A stretch of 33,551 nucleotides of DNA from the NCBI GenBank assembly GCA_900766395.1, contig CAAFWB010000001.1:1-33551 (forward strand), read 5' to 3'. The translations under genes and the position numbers were made by a program. The notes under the pieces are model-generated. The model had not been told where the DNA came from, did no database searches, and saw only the letters and a list, made by a program, of their open reading frames with translations. Of the stretch, positions 1 through 7,304 are shown one piece after another. This DNA comes from Clostridia bacterium (GTDB taxonomy: Bacteria > Bacillota > Clostridia > Christensenellales > UBA1242). Position 1 is the stretch's first letter. Every line of letters begins with the position of its first letter.

Positions 1-1
1 C

Positions 2-193
2 ATTATCTTCATCACAATGACCGCTGAACAGAAAAAATGTTTTGGGTCAAACAAAAATGTTTTTTCACTTGGCGAATTGGTTGGAGACGGCGACATTTTG
101 GACCCATATGGATTTGGACAAGATGTTTATGACAAAACTGCCCAAACACTTTGGGAATATACTAATAAATTGGCACAAAACTTGAAACAATAA
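2..193 (+). CDS. Low-molecular-weight protein phosphatase, C-terminal fragment
   Basis: The gene is cut by the left edge; about 63 C-terminal residues remain and end in TAA at 191-193. Visible features fit the low-molecular-weight protein tyrosine/arginine phosphatase family (YwlE/PtpA type): an early hydrophobic strand followed by TMTAEQK, and the motif DILDPYG, whose Asp-Pro supplies the general acid in this family, then DVYDKTAQTL in the last helix. The catalytic CX5R loop lies outside the window. It is followed 13 nt later by rpiB, the same order as ywlE-ywlF (rpiB) in Bacillus, which supports the call. Whether it acts on phosphotyrosine or phosphoarginine cannot be told from this fragment. 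Confidence 0.8.
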   Translation: MIFITMTAEQKKCFGSNKNVFSLGELVGDGDILDPYGFGQDVYDKTAQTLWEYTNKLAQNLKQ

Positions 194-206
194 AAGAGGG
201 GTAAAT

Positions 207-626
207 ATGATTATTCTTGCAAGCGACCACGCTGGATTTCTTCTCAAAGAAGACATAAAAAAATTTTTTAAGAAAGAGAACATCACAACCATTGATGTTG
301 GCTGCTATTCAATGGAGCCAGTGGATTATCCAGACTTTGCAAAAAGCGCAAACCAAAAAGTCTTGGAAAACGACAACAACATTGGCATCTACATTTGTGG
401 GACAGGCATTGGCATGGACATATGTGCAAACCGCAATCCAAAAATTCGTGCGGCACTTTGTCCAAACCCAACTTATGCACGTCTTGCTCGTTCTCACAAC
501 AATGCAAATGTCCTTGTTCTTGGCGGAAGGTTTACAAGAAAGAGAAAAGCAATCAAGATTATCAAGGAGTTTTTGACAACTCAATTTGACGGCGGAAGAC
601 ATCAAAAGAGAATCAAAAAATTGTAA
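207..626 (+). CDS. rpiB: Ribose-5-phosphate isomerase B
   Basis: RpiB interconverts ribose 5-phosphate and ribulose 5-phosphate in the non-oxidative pentose phosphate pathway, in the cytosol. The 139-residue protein has the usual RpiB/LacAB length. Visible motifs: ASDHAG at the N terminus (D7, H8), YPDFA, the active-site loop CGTGIGM with catalytic C64, and SHNNANVLVLGGR (H97). An AGAGGGG ribosome site lies 7 nt before the ATG. It follows the phosphatase fragment and precedes a membrane protein by 9 nt, so the genes are probably one transcript. LacA/LacB-type galactose-6-phosphate isomerases share the fold; the single-subunit form and the ywlE-like neighbour favour RpiB. The C terminus is basic (KRIKKL). 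Confidence 0.93.
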   Translation: MIILASDHAGFLLKEDIKKFFKKENITTIDVGCYSMEPVDYPDFAKSANQKVLENDNNIGIYICGTGIGMDICANRNPKIRAALCPNPTYARLARSHNNANVLVLGGRFTRKRKAIKIIKEFLTTQFDGGRHQKRIKKL

Positions 627-635
627 GAGGAAAAA

Positions 636-1466
636 ATGTATAACATTCTTTTGGATTTGGGAACAAATGAAGCGAACGAAAAAGACATTTTGGAACTAGC
701 AACATATGCTGGTTCAAAGTCTTCAACGCTTTATGTTTATTTTTCCGAAATTCCAAAAAATGTTTTGACAAAACTAAAAAGGAAAAGACCAGAAAATTTG
801 GTTCTTGTTCAAACCGAAAAAAATTCAACAAGTGATGAGGTTGTTAAGGACTTTGTTCAAAACCATGGCGACACCAATGTGATTTTGATTAGACGCGGCG
901 CAAAAAATGTTGATAAATTCCTTTTGGAAGAAATGATGAACGCACACGCATCTGGCAAAAAAATTGTCACTGCAAAAAATGTGAAAGATGACGGGTTTTG
1001 GAAAAAGCTGTTCGCAAAAATAAGAGGGTTTGTCGTTTCACTTTTGTTCAACTTTTCTTTGTTTGAAGGTCGTGGTCAAGTCGTGCTTTTTGACAAATCT
1101 TTGACGAGAGCAATGAGAGAAGTTCCAAGAAGCATTGTGAAAATGACAAAGGTTGACAACTATCACTGCATTGAGCGAGGCACGATTGCGGACAAAAATT
1201 ATCAGGCAAAAGTCAAATTCAAATCAAAAAGTCACAACCTAAAAATGTGGCTCAGCCATATGTTCCTTGTTTTGTTTGCGTTGACTCTGACTTTGACTTT
1301 GGTTTTTATTCCAGCACTTCGGACGAGTATATACATCATTTTGATGTCGGTTTTGATTTTGTCAAACATTTGTGTTTGTTTTGCTTTTACATCAAGTTTC
1401 ATCATATTTCGAAATGTGGGTGAACTTGATGACAAAGATATAAAATTAAAAGGGGAGATTATATGA
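636..1466 (+). CDS. Unrecognised membrane protein, C-terminal membrane hairpin
   Basis: I do not recognise this 276-residue protein. Residues 1-200 look soluble with alternating strands and helices, including VILIRRG near 82 and a conserved-looking stretch around 141-160 (LFEGRGQVVLFDKS) that faintly recalls GT-A/GT2 glycosyltransferase architecture, but no clear DxD or QxxRW motif is present. Two strong membrane helices follow at about 204-227 and 231-257, then a charged tail. Start: GAGGAAAA immediately before the ATG at 636. It is packed between rpiB (9 nt) and gap; its TGA overlaps the gap ATG (ATGA), so translation of gap is probably coupled to it. It may be a degenerate, non-catalytic glycosyltransferase relative; that is inference. 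Confidence 0.6.
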   Translation: MYNILLDLGTNEANEKDILELATYAGSKSSTLYVYFSEIPKNVLTKLKRKRPENLVLVQTEKNSTSDEVVKDFVQNHGDTNVILIRRGAKNVDKFLLEEMMNAHASGKKIVTAKNVKDDGFWKKLFAKIRGFVVSLLFNFSLFEGRGQVVLFDKSLTRAMREVPRSIVKMTKVDNYHCIERGTIADKNYQAKVKFKSKSHNLKMWLSHMFLVLFALTLTLTLVFIPALRTSIYIILMSVLILSNICVCFAFTSSFIIFRNVGELDDKDIKLKGEII

Positions 1467-2479
1467 AAAAATTAAAAATTGGAATTAACGGATTTGGAAG
1501 AATTGGAAGACTTGTTCTTCGCGCAGTGGCTGAGCGTGACGATGTTGAGGTCGTTGCAATCAATGACCCATTCCTTGATGTTGATTATGCGAACTATCTT
1601 TTTGAATATGATTCAATTCACGGAAAGTTCAAAGGAACAACTTCTGTTCAAGACGGAATGCTTGTTGTCAACAAAAAGAAAATCAAATTCTTTGCTGAAA
1701 AAGACCCAACGCTCATTCCATGGGGGGAAGCGGGCGCTCAATATGTTGTTGAGGCAACAGGAAAATTCACATCATTTGAAGGCGCTGAACAACACCTCAA
1801 AGGCGGGGCAAAAAAAGTTGTTGTTTCCGCACCTGGGAAAAACATGCCAATGTTTGTTTATGGCGTCAACCATGACAAATATACAAGCGACATGACGATT
1901 GTTTCAAACGCAAGTTGCACAACAAACTGTCTTGCACCTTTGGTTTATGTCCTTCAAAGAGAGTTTGGCGTTGAAGAAGGTTTGATGACCACCGTTCACT
2001 CAACAACAGCAACCCAACTCACAGTTGATGGCTCAACAAAAAAAGATTGGCGTGGAGGACGTGCTGCATCATATAATATCATTCCATCATCAACAGGTGC
2101 TGCAAAAGCAGTTGGCGAAGTTTTGCCAGAGCTCAAAGGCAAACTCACTGGAATGAGTTTCCGTGTTCCAACACTCGATGTTTCAGCTGTTGACCTCACT
2201 TGCACTTTGAAAGTTGAAACAACTTATGAAGAAATTACAAAAGCAATGAAGAAAGCAGAAAAAACATACCTCAAAGGTGTTTTGGGAACAACTGACGAAA
2301 TGGTTGTTTCATCTGACTTTATTGGCGACGCAAGAACTTGCATTTTTGATGAAAAAGCAGGAATTATGCTTTCACCAAAATTTGTAAAACTTGTTGCATG
2401 GTATGATAACGAATGGGGCTATTCAAACAAGCTCGTTGATCTCATGGTTCATATGGGAAAAGTTGACAAATTAATTTAA
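1463..2479 (+). CDS. gap: Glyceraldehyde-3-phosphate dehydrogenase (NAD type)
   Basis: Glycolytic enzyme oxidising glyceraldehyde 3-phosphate to 1,3-bisphosphoglycerate with NAD and phosphate. The 338-residue length is typical. The N-terminal Rossmann motif is INGFGRIGR (8-16); Asp35 in AINDPF is the residue that favours NAD over NADP in glycolytic GapA. The catalytic site is SNASCTTNC with C152, and the base is His179 (TTVHS). The phosphate-binding RGGRAA and C-terminal WYDNEWGYS are present. The ATG overlaps the previous stop by 4 nt. Unlike many Clostridia, pgk and tpi do not follow. The next gene lies 54 nt downstream, after an AT-only hairpin. Codon use is regular, consistent with high expression. 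Confidence 0.97.
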   Translation: MKKLKIGINGFGRIGRLVLRAVAERDDVEVVAINDPFLDVDYANYLFEYDSIHGKFKGTTSVQDGMLVVNKKKIKFFAEKDPTLIPWGEAGAQYVVEATGKFTSFEGAEQHLKGGAKKVVVSAPGKNMPMFVYGVNHDKYTSDMTIVSNASCTTNCLAPLVYVLQREFGVEEGLMTTVHSTTATQLTVDGSTKKDWRGGRAASYNIIPSSTGAAKAVGEVLPELKGKLTGMSFRVPTLDVSAVDLTCTLKVETTYEEITKAMKKAEKTYLKGVLGTTDEMVVSSDFIGDARTCIFDEKAGIMLSPKFVKLVAWYDNEWGYSNKLVDLMVHMGKVDKLI

Positions 2480-2506
2480 TTACACAATCATGGTTAATTA
2501 AATTAA
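2471..2506 (+). repeat. AT-only 12-bp inverted repeat at the end of gap
   Basis: Positions 2471-2482 (TTAATTTAATTA) pair perfectly with 2495-2506 across a 12-nt loop. The left arm includes the gap stop codon. There is no T-tract after it, so it is not a standard terminator. It may stabilise or process the 3' end of the gap mRNA, or be a weak attenuator between highly expressed gap and the membrane protein gene. Confidence 0.5.
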
Positions 2507-2533
2507 CTAATTATCTCAAAAAGGGAGGCATAT

Positions 2534-5488
2534 ATGTCTATTGCAAGCATTGTTTCACTTGTTGTTAACATTATATTTGTTTTGATGTTGGCACTGGGAT
2601 TCTTGTTTGGATTCAAACGCGGAGTAAAAAGATCGGCACTGCGAATTGGCTTGTTCTTGGTCTTTGTCATCATTGGCGCCGTTGTTTCTCCATATATTAC
2701 TGAAGCGATATTGGGAATTAAATTCACTTGGCCAAATGGAATGAGAGACACCATTCTCAGATATTTGGAGAGTTTGGTTCGCCAAAACCCTGACATTTCA
2801 AATATGCTTACTTTTAATGCTTCTCTTTCAAGCACTCTCAGACAAACAATCATAATCGTTTGCAATTTTGCAACTTTTATTGCAGTCGCACTCATCATGG
2901 CATTTTTGAGTTGGATTTTGTTTATTATCCTTGCAAAATATGTCATTCGCGACAAAAAGAGAAAAGAAACCATTGAAGAAATCAAAAAGAACACAACAAA
3001 CACCTATGACCTCACTCCAAAACCTGAGAAAAAATATAGGATTTGTGGAAGTTTGATTGGACTTTTGCAAGGGTTTGTTTTTGCGTTTATCTTGTTTATG
3101 CCAATTTCCGGTATTGCGTCAACTGCTCAATCTGTTCTTGACACAACAACAGAAGCAACTGCGACAACAACAGTTGTCACAACTGGACTTTCTGAGAATG
3201 AAGAAAATATGGCAGAAGGAGAAACCAAACTTCCAGCAACAGTTGGAGATTACATTGTAAAAAATGTCCCTCAAGAATATTTGGATATAATAACAAAATA
3301 TCGCAAGTCCGCAGTTGGCGCGATTGCGTCAGTTGGAAATCTCGACCAAGCATGCTTTGATGCAATAACACAACTTCAAGTTCGCGGTCAAAAATTTTCG
3401 CTACGTGAAGAAATTGTCAAGGCGTGCAATTTGTATGAAAAATTCGTTTATGTTTATGAGTTTGACTATCAAAACGACAAACTGTCAAACATTGATTTTG
3501 AACGTATGGACGCGTTTGTTGATGCAGTGTTTTCATCGAATTTTGTTTATGCAATTTCTGGAGACATTGTTCCTTATGCAATTGAAGAATTCGTTGTAAA
3601 AAATGATAATCTGAAATTTGGGAACTACACGGGACTCATAAAAGGCGAAGGAGTTTATAGCGGAATTGGAGCAAGCAAACTTGCCGAGGTTCTAAGAAAA
3701 GATACAAAACAAGCAGCGGCAGAAGTCAAAGAAGATGTTTTGGGACTCTATGAAATTGCAAAACTGTTAGTTAAGTCAGGGATTGCCGATGACATCAAAG
3801 ACAACAATATCAACGTTTTGAGAATATTGGACCGCGTGACTGAACCAAAACCAGAAGGCACAATTCTCACTCAAACAATCAACAATCTCATGAAAACCAA
3901 TTCTCTCAGAATTGTTATGAATATGGGATTTAATGCAGGACTTAAAGCACTTGACGAAAACTTGCCGGCAAGCATTGGAACAATAAAATATAACGAAGAA
4001 GTTTGGGGTGGCGCCGAGACAGATGCACAAACTTTTGCAAGCAATTTAAGTCAGACCTATTCATATTTTAATTCGCTTGAAGAATCAACAAGAAACACAA
4101 TTCTAAAATTTGGTTTTGATAGTCAAATGTTTGATGCGCTCAAAAATGTTGACCTAAACAAACTTGTGTTGCCAGCAGCACGTGCTCTTGATGTCGTCAA
4201 CCGTTCCGCCGTATTTAATCAAAACCCAGACGGAAAAGATGCAGAGAACAAACACATTATGGATAGAATTGTTGACGCAGTTTATGCAAGTGATATGTTT
4301 GCAACTGCAAAAAAATATATCAAACTTGATGTTGTCAATTCACAAGAGTTTAAGTTTGAAGATAATGTTGCTGATATTGTTGGCGTTATCAACAAATTGC
4401 AAGAAAAAGATTGCATTGACATGATTTTTGCGGATAACCTTGACGTTGGACTTCTCATTTCAAAATTTGACGAAACAAAAACTCCAAATGCATTGACATT
4501 TGATGAAACGTTCGGAGTTATCATTGACAACGAACTCTTCAGACCAAGCTTTGTTTGTGTTCTCAATCTCATGAATTCAAAACTTTGTGACATTTTGGGA
4601 ACAAGCATTGTCACTCAAGATATTGCATCAGATGCAGACATTTCAGCACAAAAAGCTGATATAAAAGAGTTTTGGACAAATCTTATTCCACTTTCAAGTG
4701 AAGTGTTTAAAGAAGAAGGATTCAAACTCAAAGACCTTGATTTTGATGCGCTTGAGAACCTTATGGAAGGAATGAAACAAAATGTTTATAACATTGCAGG
4801 AAAAATAAAAGAAAATGCAGTGTTTGAAGCAACATATCTCAATCTCATCGACTATATGAAGAAAGATGTTGATTATGGAACATATTTTGCTAGTTATTAC
4901 GATAGTTATGCAAATCCATACGATGTTGATTGGCACAAACTTTTGGTTGCCGTAAAAATTGCTGACAATCTCAAATCAACTGGATCAATTTCTCCAAGCG
5001 ATTTGAACAAGGTCGCTGACATCGCTAGCACGAGCGAGGCAATCGCAGATGCAGTGAAAGACGCAGTCAAGGACAAAATCGCAGACGAAGAATTGAAAAC
5101 AAAAGTTGATTCACTCAATCTTGCGGATGAATCAACACTCAAAACCATTGAGAATGTCGCAAAAATGGCAGATTCGCTTCAAAAACTCGGTTCTGAACAA
5201 CCAACAATCGGAAAAGATGCTGAATCATTTATCAATGGTCTTAATAACCAAGCAAATCAAGATACCGTTGACACAATTATCGGAATTGTTGATAATGTTG
5301 CAAAATCTGAAATTGTTGAGAACTCAAACAAAATTTCAGAAAGTGAAAAACAAAGTATTGAGAAAACCATTGACAATGCAACAAGACTTAGTGAAGAAAC
5401 CAAAAACAAACTCAAAGAAATGTTTGGAATCAAATCTTCAACTGAACCAGACCCAACAGACCCAGTTGATCCAACACCAGAACCTTAA
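2534..5488 (+). CDS. Giant CvpA-family membrane protein with large extracytoplasmic region
   Basis: The N-terminal 200 residues look like a CvpA-family domain: membrane helices at about 5-26, 36-57, 105-134 and 171-195, with the typical GFLFGFKRGVKRS loop after the first. CvpA-type proteins are poorly understood; the founder is needed for colicin V production and others affect the envelope. Basic residues cluster in loops 27-35 and 135-168, so by the positive-inside rule both termini face outward. About 790 residues would then lie outside the cell, starting with a Thr-rich linker and ending in a Pro/Asp tail (DPTDPVDPTPEP). That region is mostly helical, acidic, and unrecognised. CvpA proteins are usually under 250 residues, so 984 is exceptional. 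AGGGAGG precedes the ATG; rsmH follows after 11 nt. Confidence 0.72.
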   Translation: MSIASIVSLVVNIIFVLMLALGFLFGFKRGVKRSALRIGLFLVFVIIGAVVSPYITEAILGIKFTWPNGMRDTILRYLESLVRQNPDISNMLTFNASLSSTLRQTIIIVCNFATFIAVALIMAFLSWILFIILAKYVIRDKKRKETIEEIKKNTTNTYDLTPKPEKKYRICGSLIGLLQGFVFAFILFMPISGIASTAQSVLDTTTEATATTTVVTTGLSENEENMAEGETKLPATVGDYIVKNVPQEYLDIITKYRKSAVGAIASVGNLDQACFDAITQLQVRGQKFSLREEIVKACNLYEKFVYVYEFDYQNDKLSNIDFERMDAFVDAVFSSNFVYAISGDIVPYAIEEFVVKNDNLKFGNYTGLIKGEGVYSGIGASKLAEVLRKDTKQAAAEVKEDVLGLYEIAKLLVKSGIADDIKDNNINVLRILDRVTEPKPEGTILTQTINNLMKTNSLRIVMNMGFNAGLKALDENLPASIGTIKYNEEVWGGAETDAQTFASNLSQTYSYFNSLEESTRNTILKFGFDSQMFDALKNVDLNKLVLPAARALDVVNRSAVFNQNPDGKDAENKHIMDRIVDAVYASDMFATAKKYIKLDVVNSQEFKFEDNVADIVGVINKLQEKDCIDMIFADNLDVGLLISKFDETKTPNALTFDETFGVIIDNELFRPSFVCVLNLMNSKLCDILGTSIVTQDIASDADISAQKADIKEFWTNLIPLSSEVFKEEGFKLKDLDFDALENLMEGMKQNVYNIAGKIKENAVFEATYLNLIDYMKKDVDYGTYFASYYDSYANPYDVDWHKLLVAVKIADNLKSTGSISPSDLNKVADIASTSEAIADAVKDAVKDKIADEELKTKVDSLNLADESTLKTIENVAKMADSLQKLGSEQPTIGKDAESFINGLNNQANQDTVDTIIGIVDNVAKSEIVENSNKISESEKQSIEKTIDNATRLSEETKNKLKEMFGIKSSTEPDPTDPVDPTPEP

Positions 5489-5499
5489 GAGAGGAAAAA

Positions 5500-6429
5500 G
5501 TGGAATTTAAACACGAACCAATTTTAAAAAATGAAATAATTGAATTGCTAAACATCAAGGAAGACGGCAATTACCTTGATTGCACAATCGGCGGAGCAGG
5601 GCATAGCTCCGCCATTATTTCGCATTTAAAAAATGGTCATTTGTTTGGCATTGACAAAGATGAGGACGCACTCCGTGCTTCGCGAGAAAGATTAAAAAAT
5701 TACTCTAATTTCACTTTAATTCACGATGATTTCAAAAATATAAAAGAAATTTTTGAAAAAAACGAACTTCCAGATATGGACGGAGTGCTTATTGACCTTG
5801 GCGTGAGTTCCTATCAAATCGACAACCCAGAACGCGGCTTTAGTTTTTTGAGAGATGGACCACTCGACATGAGAATGAATCAAGAACAATCTTTTTCGGC
5901 GTTCGATGTTGTCAATTCCTATCCATATGAAAAACTTGTCAAAATATTCTTTCAATATGGCGAGGAACAAAACGCAAAAATAATTGCAAGAAAAATTGTT
6001 GAAGAAAGATTGAAAAAAACAATTTCAACCACAAAAGAACTCAACGACTTGATTGAGAGTGCTCTTCCCAAAAAACTTGTTTACAAAAGCGGTGGTTGCG
6101 CAAAAAAAGTTTTTCAGGCAATAAGAATTGAAGTCAATGGAGAACTCTTTGGACTTGAAGAAACATTACATTTTTTGATTGACCATCTAAAACCTGACGG
6201 AGTTATTTGTGTCTTGTCTTTTCATTCACTTGAAGACAGAATTGTCAAAAATGTTTTTAGGCTTGAAGCAACTGATTGCATTTGTCCACCAAAAACTCCA
6301 ATATGCATATGTGGACATAAGAAAAAAATTGAATTAATCACAAAAAAACCAATCGTTGCAAGTGAAGAAGAGCAAAGAAACAACACAAGGTCTATTTGCG
6401 CCAAACTTAGAGTTGTAAGAAAAATTTGA
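5500..6429 (+). CDS. rsmH: 16S rRNA (cytosine1402-N4)-methyltransferase
   Basis: RsmH (MraW) methylates N4 of C1402 in 16S rRNA with S-adenosylmethionine, fine-tuning the decoding site. The 309-residue protein is of normal length. Visible: HEPIL near the N terminus, the SAM loop GGAGHSS (31-37), FGIDKD, the family signature GVLIDLGVSS followed by ERGFSF and PLDMRMN, and the C-terminal SFHSLEDRIVK. I chose the GTG at 5500, 3 nt after AGAGGAAAA, as the first in-frame start consistent with the family N terminus. In most Firmicutes this gene opens the dcw operon after mraZ; here mraZ is absent and rsmH ends an upstream unit closed by a terminator. Confidence 0.96.
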   Translation: MEFKHEPILKNEIIELLNIKEDGNYLDCTIGGAGHSSAIISHLKNGHLFGIDKDEDALRASRERLKNYSNFTLIHDDFKNIKEIFEKNELPDMDGVLIDLGVSSYQIDNPERGFSFLRDGPLDMRMNQEQSFSAFDVVNSYPYEKLVKIFFQYGEEQNAKIIARKIVEERLKKTISTTKELNDLIESALPKKLVYKSGGCAKKVFQAIRIEVNGELFGLEETLHFLIDHLKPDGVICVLSFHSLEDRIVKNVFRLEATDCICPPKTPICICGHKKKIELITKKPIVASEEEQRNNTRSICAKLRVVRKI

Positions 6430-6431
6430 GA

Positions 6432-6456
6432 AAAGAGCAAGGGTGCTCTTTTTTTA
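6432..6456 (+). terminator. Rho-independent terminator after rsmH
   Basis: AAAAGAGCA pairs with TGCTCTTTT around a short AGGG loop, running into a T-tract. It begins 3 nt after the rsmH stop and separates rsmH from the FtsL-like gene, so the dcw operon starts afresh downstream. Confidence 0.85.
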
Positions 6457-6493
6457 TTTGCAAAACAACTTGAAAAAGGTTGTCAAAAAGAGG

Positions 6494-6522
6494 TTGTCAA
6501 ATTGTTGTAAAAATGATATAAC
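6494..6522 (+). promoter_or_regulatory. SigA-type promoter of the dcw operon
   Basis: TTGTCA (6494-6499), 17-nt spacer, TATAAC (6517-6522). The predicted start point is about 6529, only some 5 nt before the ATG at 6534, leaving no room for a ribosome-binding site. Confidence 0.7.
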
Positions 6523-6533
6523 AATCATATATT

Positions 6534-7304
6534 ATGGAAAACACAGAAGACAAAATCCAAAATCTTCGCGATGGGCGAGTGGCGACAATGACAACTGACA
6601 CTGACGCAAGTCTTTCTGTGTCAAAAGATGAAATCAAAAAAGAAAAAGCGCCAAATGAAAACTTGCTTAAACGCATTGACGAACTCACACGTGAAAGAGT
6701 GAACGCTTTTGAAACTCAGCAAAGAAAGTTGGAAGAAGAAGAGAGACGCCAACTTGAAAAAAAACTGGAAAGTGCTCAAAAAACAGAAGTGACAGAAGTC
6801 ACTGAGGTTGCAAGCACTGGCGAGGCTGAACAAGTTGATGAAGAGAGCATTTCAATGCCAAAATACATTGGCGAAACTGAGGTGCAAGCCGAAAGCGTTG
6901 AAGAAGAGGAAGCGGAAGTTCAAAACCAAGCAGAGCAAAAGCAAAGAGTGAAAAAAGTGAAATATCGTGTGAAATTCATTTCTATTGCTGTTTGCATCGC
7001 GATTGCTTTGTTTTCGGGGCTTGCGATTCACAATGCTGTCAAAATCACACGACTTTCAAGTGAAGTGGCGGCAGCACAGCAACAAGTTGAGGTCAACACG
7101 ACTAAATACATTTATAAAATCAGCAAACTCGACGACCTTATTGAAAAAGGGAAAGAAGCACCAGCTGATAGTTTTCAAATTGGGGCAGATAGGTATCTTG
7201 AAAGTTTTCCAGAAGAGGTTGAAGACATCACAGAGGTTTCCCAAACTTCGAATTGGTTTGATAGGTTTGTTGACAAAATCAGGAAATTTTTTGGGAGAGC
7301 ATGA
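6534..7304 (+). CDS. FtsL-like single-pass division protein with long acidic N-terminal region
   Basis: The gene occupies the ftsL slot directly before the division transpeptidase gene, which it overlaps by 4 nt (ATGA). The 256-residue protein has a roughly 145-residue charged, coiled-coil-prone cytoplasmic region rich in Glu, Lys and Arg, one membrane helix at about 147-167, then an outside heptad-like stretch (ITRLSSEVAAAQQQ) as in FtsL/DivIC. The C terminus is a basic amphipathic helix (WFDRFVDKIRKFFGRA). FtsL proteins are usually 90-130 residues with short cytoplasmic tails, so this is an enlarged or divergent version. Role (inferred): FtsQLB-type complex activating septal peptidoglycan synthesis. 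No Shine-Dalgarno site is seen; the ATG lies just after the promoter -10. Internal ATG (6588) also lacks one. Confidence 0.65.
   Translation: MENTEDKIQNLRDGRVATMTTDTDASLSVSKDEIKKEKAPNENLLKRIDELTRERVNAFETQQRKLEEEERRQLEKKLESAQKTEVTEVTEVASTGEAEQVDEESISMPKYIGETEVQAESVEEEEAEVQNQAEQKQRVKKVKYRVKFISIAVCIAIALFSGLAIHNAVKITRLSSEVAAAQQQVEVNTTKYIYKISKLDDLIEKGKEAPADSFQIGADRYLESFPEEVEDITEVSQTSNWFDRFVDKIRKFFGRA

Noticed and set aside
5590..5613. GC-rich 8-bp hairpin in rsmH, similar to the orphan hairpin at 15153
   Set aside because: It encodes the conserved SAM-binding GGAGHSS motif, so the pairing is explained by coding; the similarity to 15153 is short and may be chance.
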